From an uncultured Coriobacteriaceae bacterium (GTDB lineage Bacteria; Actinomycetota; Coriobacteriia; Coriobacteriales; Eggerthellaceae): DNA of 10,517 bases. Shown in pieces: positions 1 to 6,537 of the stretch. The stretch is taken from contig CAMORQ010000041.1 in the NCBI GenBank assembly GCA_946623915.1, positions 1-10,517 on the forward strand, read 5' to 3'. The first letter of the stretch is position 1; each line of letters starts with the position of its first letter. Made by a program: the position numbers and the translations under genes. The notes beneath the pieces are model-generated. The model searched no databases and had not been told where the DNA came from. It saw nothing but the letters and a program-made list of their open reading frames with translations.

Positions 1-820
1 CGGTCATGCCCGCTTGCTTGCAACGCGCCTCCACTTCCGAATTCTTGCCGGCGCTTCCCAGCATGCCTATATAGTGCATGTTCTGGCTAGTGGCCCACTG
101 GCACGCCTCCACATCGTAGATGTGCCCGCGGGTTAAGACGCAATCGTAGTCGCCGCTGCGGGCGCGCATTTCGGCCAAGTCGTCCCAGCTTTCCAGCAGC
201 ACGCGCGTGGAATCCGCGAAGCGCTCCTCGTTGAGGTAGTCCGCATCGTCGTCGATGACGAATACGTTGAAACCGACATGGTTGGCAAGGGCGGCGACCT
301 CCGAAGCCAGGTCGGACGCACCCAGCAGCCACACGGCGGGAGATTCGAACAGCGCGACGCTTGTCCAGGTAAGACCCGCGAACTGGTCGGCATGCATGCT
401 CGGACCGCGCGTCGCATCTTTCATCTGGAAGATATCGCGCGGCGAAGGCTGCCGGGAGGAAACGATTTCTTTGGCGTCGTTGCAGAAGAACACCATGTCG
501 GAAGCGTCCGCCGAACCCGTATCGCCGAACTTCTTCATGACGCCGATGTCGTTGTTGGACAAAGCAGCCGGCTCGTCGTAGACGATCTTGAATCCCAGCC
601 ACGCGATCTCCCCGTTTTCAACGGCTCGCAAAGCGCGTTTGAACGTGGGGACGTCCGCCTCCGTCCAGGAGGCGACCAGCCATTTCAGAGCATCGGGTCC
701 CAAATGGGGATTGGCAGCGAGGCCCTCTTCCCTAAAGCACCGGAAGTCCTCGGGGGACACGTCGGGCACATCGCCCGCTTCGAGAGCGGAGATTATCCTG
801 GCAATGACCTCTCTGTACAT
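1..820 (-). CDS. XdhC/CoxI-family-like protein, 3' end missing
   Basis: The open frame starts at an ATG (818-820) preceded by AAAGGAG seven bases upstream, and stays open to the window edge (273 codons seen). Residues from about 160 on look like the C-terminal Rossmann domain of XdhC/CoxI proteins. There is a beta strand and glycine motif VWLLGASD (163-170), an acidic end of strand two (VIDDD), then LTRGHIYD and YIGMLGSAGKN, which match the family's TRGH and IGMIGS motifs. In characterised members this family helps mature molybdenum hydroxylases by handling the sulfurated cofactor. The N-terminal half (1-159) is acidic and lacks the usual XdhC start (GSSPR, GxGGxxE type motifs), and the usual GAGHV is GASDL here, so the function may differ. 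It lies 49 nt downstream of purN on the same strand and is probably co-transcribed. Family call fairly firm, role unknown. Confidence 0.75.
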   Translation of the reverse strand, partial: MYREVIARIISALEAGDVPDVSPEDFRCFREEGLAANPHLGPDALKWLVASWTEADVPTFKRALRAVENGEIAWLGFKIVYDEPAALSNNDIGVMKKFGDTGSADASDMVFFCNDAKEIVSSRQPSPRDIFQMKDATRGPSMHADQFAGLTWTSVALFESPAVWLLGASDLASEVAALANHVGFNVFVIDDDADYLNEERFADSTRVLLESWDDLAEMRARSGDYDCVLTRGHIYDVEACQWATSQNMHYIGMLGSAGKNSEVEARCKQAGMT

Positions 821-841
821 GCGTGGGCTCCTTTGCTTGTA

Positions 842-866
842 CGCTGTGGCGCGTCTGGCGACAGCG
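842..866. other. small hairpin between purN and the XdhC-like gene
   Basis: CGCTGT (842-847) and ACAGCG (861-866) form a perfect 6-bp stem with a 13-nt loop in the 49-nt gap after the purN stop. There is no T-tract on either strand, so it is not a standard intrinsic terminator. It could be an attenuating or mRNA-stabilising hairpin, or chance in GC-rich DNA. Confidence 0.3.
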
Positions 867-869
867 CGT

Positions 870-1487
870 CTAGTCCGCGTGCGCGATGTGCACCCTGCCA
901 TCTTCGGCCAGCGATATGTCGCCCGCCGCGAGGTGCCCCAGCACCCACGGGTAGATTTCGTACTCGGTGGCGTGGATGCGCTCTTCGAGGCTTTCGACTG
1001 TATCGCTTTCCCGAACGGGTACGGCCCGCTGCGCGATGATGGGTCCCTTGTCGTATTCGGCGTTGGCGAAATGAACGGTGACGCCTGTCACCTTCACCCC
1101 GGCGTCGAAAGCATCCTGGATGCCATGCGCCCCGGGGAAACTGGGAAGCAGCGCAGGATGAAGGTTGATCACCTTGTTGGGATAGGCCGCAAGCACTTCG
1201 GGCCCGATCATGCGCATGTAACCTGCCATGACGATGTATTCGGCGCCGGCAGACTTCATTTCGGACACGATGGTGGCGTCGGCCTCGCCGGCGTCATAGA
1301 CGCCGCGGTTCAAAGCAACGGCGCGGATACCCGCTGACTCCGCCCGCTGCAGCCCGAACGCGTCGGGGCGCGAAGAGAGCACAAGCGCGATTTCGACATC
1401 CAGGGTACCGGCCGCGATTTCGTCGATAATGGCCTGCAGGTTCGTGCCGCCACCACTGATGAGCACGCCGATTTTCAGGGGAGCCAC
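870..1487 (-). CDS. purN: phosphoribosylglycinamide formyltransferase (GAR transformylase)
   Basis: This 205-residue protein transfers a formyl group from 10-formyl-tetrahydrofolate to glycinamide ribonucleotide, the third step of de novo purine synthesis, in the cytoplasm. The N-terminal phosphate-binding stretch IGVLISGGGTNLQAI (6-20) is typical. The catalytic residues of the family are present: N108 and H110 in INLHPALLPSFPG, and D146 in EYDKGPIIAQ, matching N106, H108 and D144 of the E. coli enzyme. Length is normal for PurN (about 210). The start is a GTG at 1485-1487, chosen because GGAGG sits six bases upstream and homology begins at once; the frame is open further upstream only because it overlaps purM. 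The GTG lies 1 nt after the purM stop, so translation is very likely coupled. Strong call. Confidence 0.95.
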   Translation of the reverse strand: MAPLKIGVLISGGGTNLQAIIDEIAAGTLDVEIALVLSSRPDAFGLQRAESAGIRAVALNRGVYDAGEADATIVSEMKSAGAEYIVMAGYMRMIGPEVLAAYPNKVINLHPALLPSFPGAHGIQDAFDAGVKVTGVTVHFANAEYDKGPIIAQRAVPVRESDTVESLEERIHATEYEIYPWVLGHLAAGDISLAEDGRVHIAHAD

Positions 1488-1488
1488 G

Positions 1489-2706
1489 TTAGTCCTCCTC
1501 GTAAAACGTGTCGCGGTTCGTCGTGCGCTCCTGCACTTCGGCCGGAGCGTCCTGCACCTGGGTCGGCAGTTCGGGGAACAGCTTTTCGATGTCGGAATAG
1601 CGCACGTCCCCGCTTCCGGGCACAACCGTGCCCACGCGGTAGACCGTTTCGCCCTGGTCCTGAAGCGCCGAAGCCACGGCATCGGCCTGCTGCGCGTCGA
1701 CGATAAGCACGCCGCCGAGTCCCATGTTGAAGGTTTTCAGCGCTTCCGTTTCGTCCAAGCGAGCGGCCCGGCACACGAACGGGATGATGGGGGCCATCTC
1801 CCACGTGCCCACTTCCACCAGCGCATCGACGGTTTCCGGCAGCGCGCGATTCAGGTTTTCGGTTATGCCGCCGCCAGTGATGTGCGCGAACGCGTGCACG
1901 GCGCCGGGGCATGCGTCAATGGCCGCGCGAACCTGGCGCACGTAAATGCGCGTCGGCTCGAGGAGTGCCTCCTCCACGCAGCCTCCCCCCAATTCAGGAC
2001 GCGCAAGCCGCAGCTCGTAGTGCGTGCGCCCTTCGACGCACACCTTGCGGGCGAGCGAATACCCGTTGGAATGCAAGCCGCTCGAGGCGAGGCCCAGCAG
2101 CACGTCGCCTTCGCGGACATTGTCGGGGCCCAGCATGGCACCGCGGTCGACGACGCCCACGCAGAACCCGCTGAGGTCGTAATCCGTCGGCTCCATCACG
2201 CCGGGGTGCTCGGCCATTTCACCGCCGATAAGGGCGCAACCCGCCTGACGGCATCCTTCGGCGATGCCCGCCACCACTTCGGCGACGCTTTCGGCCTGCA
2301 GCTTGCCCACTGCTATGTAGTCCAGGAAGAACAGCGGCTCGGCACCTGTGGCAAGGATGTCGTTGGCGCACATGGCAACCAGGTCGATTCCCACCGTGTC
2401 GTGCTTGCCTGCAAGGCGCGCTACCTGGAGCTTTGTTCCCACACCGTCGGTTCCGGACACCAGAAGGGGGTCTTCCATCCCCTTTGCCGCCGCAATCGAA
2501 AACAGGCCGCCGAACCCGCCGATGTCGCCCACCACTTCGTCGCGGTAGGTGGAATGAACCGCGTCCTTGATGGCGTCGACCGCCCGTGCGCCCTCGGCGG
2601 TGTCGACGCCGGCCGCCGCATAGGTGACCGTGTCTTCACCCACCCAGCTGGGAAGGTCGGGAGCGTCGTCGCGCGAGGCTGCATTTACTTGGATTCGTTC
2701 GGTCAT
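1489..2706 (-). CDS. purM: phosphoribosylformylglycinamidine cyclo-ligase (AIR synthetase)
   Basis: This 405-residue protein converts FGAM to AIR with ATP in purine synthesis; it belongs to the PurM/PurL/SelD ATP-binding superfamily. Visible family motifs are YAAAGVDTAEG (29-39), IGGFGGLF, the signature SGTDGVGTKLQVA (84-96), GIDLVAMCANDI, AEPLFFLDYIA, LIGGEMAEHPGV (usual form GGETAEMPG), YDLSGFCVG and HITGGGITENLNRALP. At 405 residues it is longer than E. coli PurM (345). The surplus includes an N-terminal lead of about 25 residues and an acidic tail ending TFYEED. The start ATG (2704-2706) has AAAGGA six bases upstream. It is the first gene of a purM-purN unit, with purN starting 1 nt after its stop. 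The antisense frame is also open for long stretches, as expected at this GC content. Strong call. Confidence 0.95.
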   Translation of the reverse strand: MTERIQVNAASRDDAPDLPSWVGEDTVTYAAAGVDTAEGARAVDAIKDAVHSTYRDEVVGDIGGFGGLFSIAAAKGMEDPLLVSGTDGVGTKLQVARLAGKHDTVGIDLVAMCANDILATGAEPLFFLDYIAVGKLQAESVAEVVAGIAEGCRQAGCALIGGEMAEHPGVMEPTDYDLSGFCVGVVDRGAMLGPDNVREGDVLLGLASSGLHSNGYSLARKVCVEGRTHYELRLARPELGGGCVEEALLEPTRIYVRQVRAAIDACPGAVHAFAHITGGGITENLNRALPETVDALVEVGTWEMAPIIPFVCRAARLDETEALKTFNMGLGGVLIVDAQQADAVASALQDQGETVYRVGTVVPGSGDVRYSDIEKLFPELPTQVQDAPAEVQERTTNRDTFYEED

Positions 2707-3018
2707 GGCAATCCTTTCGACATGCCTATTCTATCGCAGGTTGGCACCGTACCTTAGGTTAAGCAACGGCCAACGGAGGGCACTCTCCTCGCACCGTTTT
2801 GGGGTTTGGTCCTTAATACGCTTAGAAGCGCTGGCGCACGCCGAACCAGCGCGCCGCTTCGACCCGCACACGCAGGGAACGCGCCGATGCGCGCAAACGA
2901 GGGAGAGGCGAAAAGCAGCTTGCGGCACCGGGCAACGGGGCGGCATGCCAAGGCAACACGCCGGGGCAACGCACGGCGACACACCTTTCTGTCGCTGCCC
3001 GTAATCGACAAGGCCAAA
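2707..3018. other. 312-nt non-coding gap between sortase and purM, with two hairpins
   Basis: No frame here reads like protein; the open frames are arginine- and proline-rich shadows. Two inverted repeats stand out. GCGACA (2976-2981) pairs with TGTCGC (2990-2995), 24 nt past the sortase stop. CGCTGG/CCAGCG, flanked by GAAG/CTTC, lies at about 2826-2860. Neither is followed by a T-run on the minus strand, so termination of the sortase transcript here would not be by a textbook intrinsic terminator. The purM promoter lies at the left end. Confidence 0.5.
2728..2755 (-). promoter_or_regulatory. candidate promoter for purM-purN
   Basis: On the minus strand TAGAAT (complement of 2728-2733) matches the -10 consensus at five of six positions and would start transcription about 14 nt before the purM ATG. 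The -35 at about 17 nt upstream (TAAGGT) is poor. No purine or ZTP riboswitch fold was recognised between here and the sortase gene. Confidence 0.4.
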
Positions 3019-3958
3019 CTACTGGTCCGCAACCGCGACGCCTTCGTTCAAGGCGGCGAGGTCTTCTTCGGAAACTTCGCTGTGATCGGCAGGCGCTCTT
3101 CGGCACAGCCGTCTCGACCACGTGGGCGAACATAACCGCGCGTCCATCGCCTTGCGTGTAATCGCATGTGGACAGCGTGATCAGCTGCTTGATGTCCGCA
3201 GGTTTGGGCATGCCTTCGGAAGGCTGCACGACGCTGCGGGTCATCTTGTCCTGCACGTAACTCGACCGCTCGGCTTCGTCTTTGAACGACGTCTGCACGA
3301 GCAGATCGGAGCCGTTGGTGCGCAGCACCGAAAACGTGGTGCACTTGTAATTCAGCTGCGGAGTAAGCACGTAGACGGTGCGGTGCTTGTTGAACTCTTC
3401 GTTGTCGGTAAGCTGGAGCGAAATGCAAGCGAACATGGACCCGTCGTTCATGTGGTGCCCGTAGAACACGTTGTTCGCGTCGTTCATCGTGCCGGTGTTG
3501 GACGAATCCAGGAAAATCGATCCGCACCGCGAACTGGCGCGGTTGAAGTCGGTCCAAAGGTATTCGTTGTTGTCCCGCCCAAGCACCACGGGGTAGTTGA
3601 TGCGGGTTCCCGGCATGTAGATCCACGCCTTGACGTCGGGGTTGATGGAGCGAAGGTGGTCCCAGTCCACTTCCAGATCGCCCAGCGCGAGCCCAACCGC
3701 TTCGGGCTCCGGAGCCTCTTCGACCTGGGAAGTCTGCACTTCTGCGTTGTCGATAACGGTGAACGCCTCTTGCGCAACCTTTTTATAGCCCTGGTCGGCG
3801 GAAATGTAGCCCCAGGCAATGTAGCCGAGCGCTGCAACCGCCCCGATGAAGACCACCAGGGAAACCCAGAAGACGACGCGCCAGACGCCGCCGCCTTTCT
3901 TTTTCTTCTTATGGGACGCAGGAGGGTTGACCGTCCCGTACTCCACCGTTTCGGCCAT
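3019..3958 (-). CDS. srtB: class B sortase, frame interrupted near the C-terminus
   Basis: This is a membrane-anchored cysteine transpeptidase of the class B sortase family, which cleaves a sorting signal in exported proteins and joins them to the cell wall. A basic cytoplasmic N-terminus (HKKKKKGGG, 16-24) precedes one transmembrane segment (about 25-51). The catalytic domain follows. It shows INYPVVLGRDNNEYLWTDF, the histidine motif FYGHHMNDGSMF (H168), the cysteine motif TLSTCDY (C265) and the arginine in DGRAVMFAHV (R273). After about residue 289 the frame continues as an arginine-rich shadow to 2822. Skipping one base near 3087-3095 gives a natural acidic ending, DHSEVSEEDLAALNEGVAVADQ, with a stop at 3019-3021, for 312 residues in all. 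So there is one extra base, by error or mutation, just after the catalytic core. The start ATG lies 15 nt after the small upstream gene and has only a weak ribosome site. No substrate gene is in the window. Confidence 0.85.
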
Positions 3959-3973
3959 AGCGACGTCCGAGCG

Positions 3974-4090
3974 CTATTTCTTCATCTCGTCGATGAAGCC
4001 CTTGGCGATAAAGCCCACAATGGCAACGACGACGATGGCCACCAACACGCCAATGAATACCGGCGAAACTTCCATTCCGAACAAAGTCAT
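3974..4090 (-). CDS. 38-residue single-pass membrane protein upstream of sortase
   Basis: The frame begins at an ATG (4088-4090) with AGGAG six bases upstream and ends at TAG (3974-3976). The product begins MTLFGMEVSPVF, has a hydrophobic helix from about residue 10 to 29 (IGVLVAIVVVAIVGF) and ends in a short charged tail, AKGFIDEMKK. There is no signal peptidase site or lipobox, so it is probably a small inner-membrane protein. It is not recognised as a known family. It sits 15 nt ahead of the sortase on the same strand, and the sortase lacks a good ribosome site of its own, so the two are probably translated as a pair. A role as a sortase partner is inference only. Coding is supported by the ribosome site and the clean membrane-helix composition. 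Confidence 0.65.
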   Translation of the reverse strand: MTLFGMEVSPVFIGVLVAIVVVAIVGFIAKGFIDEMKK

Positions 4091-4140
4091 GCGAGTCTCC
4101 TATTCAACGATGGCCGCAGCGTTGCGCCGCGCCCTTCGAA

Positions 4141-4174
4141 AGATGCGGCAAGCCTACCCGTCCGCATCACAGCT
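4141..4174 (-). promoter_or_regulatory. weak candidate promoter for the small membrane protein-sortase pair
   Basis: In the 96-nt gap after the polyphosphate kinase stop, the minus strand reads TTGTAA, 17 nt, then TAGGCT. The -35 matches four of six consensus bases and the -10 three of six. It is the best pair I see in the gap, but weak; read-through from the upstream kinase gene is also possible because no terminator is visible. Confidence 0.3.
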
Positions 4175-4186
4175 TACAACCCTATA

Positions 4187-5884
4187 TTACCCCTTATTCA
4201 GCCGCTCTTCGAGTGCGCGATTGATGATGCGCAGGGCTTTCACACGAGCGTAATACTTGTCGTTGCTCTCGAGGATGACCCATGGGGCGTATTCGGTGGA
4301 CGTCAGGCGGAACATGTCTTCCACCGCTTCGCGATACTGAGGGTACTTGTCGCGGTTGCGCCAATCCTCGTCGGTGATCTTCCACTGCTTGGAGGGGTCT
4401 TCCGCACGGGCCGTGAAACGGGCCATCTGCTCGTCACGATCTATCTCCACCCAGAACTTGACCAGGATGGCGCCCCACTCCACCAAATCGCGCTCGAACT
4501 CGTTGATTTCGTCGTAGGCCCGCGCCCAAGTCGACGGGCTTGCAAAGCCCTCCACGCGCTCCACGAGCACGCGCCCGTACCAGCTGCGGTCGTAGATGCC
4601 CACGTGCCCCGCTTTGGGCAACCTGCACCAATAGCGCCATAGGTGCGGATGCAGGAGTTCGGGCTTGGTCGGCGCCGGCGAAGGAAAGATGGTGTAGCTT
4701 CGCGCGTCGAGCGCCTGGGCCACGCGCTTGATCGAGCCGCCTTTGCCCGCCGCATCCTGACCTTCGTACATCACAATCATGGGGATGCGCGCCAAGAACA
4801 TCTGCATTTCCAGTTCGTAGAGCTTCTTCTGCTCCACCTTCAGCTGCCGCCGGTACTCTTCCGGATCGAGGCGCAGATGGTAGTCGAGCCCTTTGAGCGT
4901 CGGGTAGTCCGACACAATCTTGAAGCGCGATTCCCTCGGCGCTGCGGCCGCCTGCAGCGCGGCCAGCTTTTCGTTTTCCTCGCGCACCTTCGCCTGCTGT
5001 TTGGCCGTGCGGCTGCGCTCGTCGCCCTCGTCGGGTTTGATCAACCCCGCCGAATTCGCCTGGGCCTTGCGCAGCGCTTCTTGAGCTTCCACATCGGGCG
5101 CTTTGTTCACGGCTTCATCGAGGGCGTTGACAAGCGTGCGCACGATTCCCAAGTTGGCGCGCCGTTTGTCCTCGCCGTTGAGCACCACCCACGGCGCGAA
5201 GTCGAAGTTCGTGCGCGGCAGAAGACGGTCGTAGATGTCGTAGTTGCGCTTGTAGTCGTCCATATGCGCGAGCTCTTCGGCGGTCACGCGCCACGAAGTC
5301 TGCGGGTCGGCAGCCAGGCGCGAGAGGCGCTCCTTCTGCGTTTTCTTACGTATGTGCAGGAAAAACTTGACCACGATGTAGCCGTCGTCGACGAGCTGAC
5401 GCTCGAAAGCTTCGATGGAATCGATCTTCGCGATGATCTTGGCCATCTTTTCGGGTGCGAGGCTGTCGAGGTCGGCCTTGGGGTTGTCCGCCGTGTACAG
5501 TTCGTGCTGAATGGTGGTGGTGTACCAACCGCGGTCGTAGATGGTCATGTTGCCGCGCATGTCGAGGGCACGCCAGAACTGCTGCATCAACGGGAAGAAG
5601 TCGGTGGCGCCGAGCTTGCCCGAACGGAACTTCTTGGCGGTTTTCACGTTGTAGCCTTCCGTGACGTGCACGGTGGTGTGGCGCGCATCAAGTTTGTAGA
5701 GCAGATCCGAAATCCGCCCGCCCTTGCCAGCGCCGTCCCAACCTTCGAAGAGCACCACGAGGCCCACGCCGGCATCATGCGCCTGTTGCTGCAGCACGAT
5801 CAGACGTTTCACCAGTTCGTCATAAGCGGATTTATACTCTTCCTTCGTGATGTTGGAAACGTTGAAATCGACTTTTTCAAGCAT
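4187..5884 (-). CDS. pap: two-domain polyphosphate kinase 2, polyphosphate:AMP phosphotransferase type
   Basis: This 565-residue cytoplasmic protein carries two PPK2 (P-loop kinase) domains in tandem, as in the Pap enzymes that use polyphosphate to phosphorylate AMP to ADP. Domain one (about 10-275) has the Walker A motif EGWDGAGKGG (47-56) and DRGWY (117-121). Domain two (about 335-560) has EGQDAAGKGG (374-383) and the full lid signature DRSWYGRVLVERVEG beginning at D432, with the PAPTKPE motif between. Domain one lacks the PAPT motif and has DRGWYTTTIQHEL in place of the lid consensus, so the C-terminal domain is probably the catalytic one, as reported for characterised two-domain enzymes. 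A charged, helical linker (about 285-335) joins them. The start ATG (5882-5884) follows a G-rich ribosome site (AGGGGGG) and matches where homology starts; the longer frame upstream has no support. Strong family call, AMP specificity inferred from domain layout. Confidence 0.9.
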   Translation of the reverse strand: MLEKVDFNVSNITKEEYKSAYDELVKRLIVLQQQAHDAGVGLVVLFEGWDGAGKGGRISDLLYKLDARHTTVHVTEGYNVKTAKKFRSGKLGATDFFPLMQQFWRALDMRGNMTIYDRGWYTTTIQHELYTADNPKADLDSLAPEKMAKIIAKIDSIEAFERQLVDDGYIVVKFFLHIRKKTQKERLSRLAADPQTSWRVTAEELAHMDDYKRNYDIYDRLLPRTNFDFAPWVVLNGEDKRRANLGIVRTLVNALDEAVNKAPDVEAQEALRKAQANSAGLIKPDEGDERSRTAKQQAKVREENEKLAALQAAAAPRESRFKIVSDYPTLKGLDYHLRLDPEEYRRQLKVEQKKLYELEMQMFLARIPMIVMYEGQDAAGKGGSIKRVAQALDARSYTIFPSPAPTKPELLHPHLWRYWCRLPKAGHVGIYDRSWYGRVLVERVEGFASPSTWARAYDEINEFERDLVEWGAILVKFWVEIDRDEQMARFTARAEDPSKQWKITDEDWRNRDKYPQYREAVEDMFRLTSTEYAPWVILESNDKYYARVKALRIINRALEERLNKG

Positions 5885-5917
5885 GGTGCCCCCCTGTTCT
5901 GCGCATGGAATACGTTC

Positions 5918-5945
5918 ATCATAGCATGCAGGCGCGACCGGGCAA
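5918..5945 (-). promoter_or_regulatory. promoter of the polyphosphate kinase gene
   Basis: On the minus strand the -10 is TATGAT (complement of 5918-5923), five of six consensus bases, preceded by TGC, which makes an extended -10. A -35 candidate TTGCCC (complement of 5940-5945) lies 16 nt further up. The transcript would carry a short leader of about 25-30 nt containing the G-rich ribosome site. Confidence 0.55.
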
Positions 5946-5950
5946 ACAAG

Positions 5951-5989
5951 CCCCGCCGGCACGGTTGCAGGCAATGGCGAACGGCGGGG
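5951..5989. repeat. 8-bp perfect inverted repeat upstream of the kinase promoter
   Basis: CCCCGCCG (5951-5958) and CGGCGGGG (5982-5989) are perfect inverted copies separated by 23 nt. They lie in the divergent region, just upstream of the kinase -35 and about 75 nt from the trpB promoter. No T-run follows, so a regulator-binding site or a chance GC palindrome are both possible. Confidence 0.4.
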
Positions 5990-6064
5990 TTGCGGCTCCG
6001 CGCACGGCGAGACCGAATGCGAGTGGGCAGGCAGCCCGCGGACGTGCGCATCCAATAATGCTAC

Positions 6065-6094
6065 TTGACGCAAACAGCAACATCAGGCTAAAGT
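6065..6094 (+). promoter_or_regulatory. strong promoter of the T-box-trpB transcript
   Basis: TTGACG (6065-6070) matches five of six -35 bases and TAAAGT (6089-6094) four of six -10 bases, with an 18-nt spacer. Transcription should begin near 6101, just before stem I of the T-box leader, which is where such a promoter is expected. Confidence 0.7.
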
Positions 6095-6104
6095 ACGCAC
6101 TTGT

Positions 6105-6379
6105 AAACCCGTGAGAGGGAAGTGCCCTTTTCAGCGCACCTACAGAGAGCCGGGATGGTGGAAACCGGCGGAAATGCGGGATTAGGGATGGGCCCTTGAG
6201 GGCTGGGGCGAAATCGCCGCATGGCAGCGAGAGTAGTTTCGGACGTAGGCCGGCGTCAACGGCAGAAGCGTGATGGCGCTTCATGAGTGGGTGCGTTGAG
6301 CACCAAGCAGCGGTGGCACCGCAGGAGTTTTATCGGAAGCTCTTGTCCCTGCAAAAAGGAGGCAAGGGCTTTTTGTTTT
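6105..6379 (+). ncRNA. T-box riboswitch leader, tRNA-Trp specific
   Basis: The leader senses uncharged tRNA and lets transcription continue into trpB when tryptophanyl-tRNA is low. Stem I can be drawn from the sequence. GAGGG (6115-6119) pairs with CCCTT (6193-6197). A symmetric internal loop (6120-6124 and 6188-6192) holds the codon TGG (6189-6191), followed by a purine. CCCT/AGGG and CGCA/TGCG continue the stem up to AGAGAG (6144-6149) and a GGTGGAAACC-type apical arm. Stem III is GAAGCG/CGCTTC (6265-6282). The T-box itself is AGCGGTGGCACCGC (6309-6322). The antiterminator pairs 6307-6313 with 6347-6352 and 6321-6327 with 6340-6346 around the bulge UGGCACC (6314-6320). The C in UGGC would pair with discriminator G73, the base found in bacterial tRNA-Trp, so specifier and bulge agree independently on tryptophan. 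Strong call; the exact stem ends are by eye. Confidence 0.9.
6337..6379 (+). terminator. regulated intrinsic terminator of the T-box leader
   Basis: AAGCTCTTGT (6337-6346) pairs with GCAAGGGCTT (6362-6371) in a 10-bp stem with two or three G-U pairs, followed by a T-rich tail (TTTTTGTTTT, 6370-6379). The 5' strand of this stem overlaps the 3' strand of the antiterminator, so the two folds exclude each other, as needed for tRNA-dependent antitermination. Confidence 0.85.
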
Positions 6380-6537
6380 GCCCAAGCCTCCCGGGAAGCG
6401 AAGCGAACTGGCGCACGGACGCGAATCGCGACGCGGCCCACATGGACAAGGCGCCCGCCATCGAGGGCGCAGCAGGCGGCGAAAGACATCTTCGTCGCGC
6501 GGAAGCCGCACGAAGCGGCAGAACAGGAGGCCTGAAG

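Noticed and set aside
1429..2757. Plus-strand open frame of 442 codons opposite purM
   Set aside because: It is a shadow of purM, whose motifs on the minus strand are unmistakable.
2707..3018. Purine or ZTP riboswitch before purM
   Set aside because: I looked for the conserved cores and did not find them, and the best promoter lies only about 20 nt before the start codon, leaving no room for a leader.
2822..3090. Arginine-rich 88-residue C-terminal extension of the sortase
   Set aside because: It has shadow-frame composition, while the +1 frame gives a natural ending with a nearby stop; treated as the result of one extra base.
3122..6058. Long plus-strand open frames (3122-4642 and 4643-6058) opposite the sortase and polyphosphate kinase genes
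   Set aside because: They are rich in His, Arg and Val in the manner of antisense reading of GC-rich genes, have no ribosome sites, and the minus-strand genes carry clear family motifs.
6283..6537. Upstream extension of trpB to an ATG at 6283 or 6442
   Set aside because: The extension would lie in the T-box leader and terminator, has no ribosome site, and its residues are not family-like; ATG 6538 has AGGAGG at good spacing.
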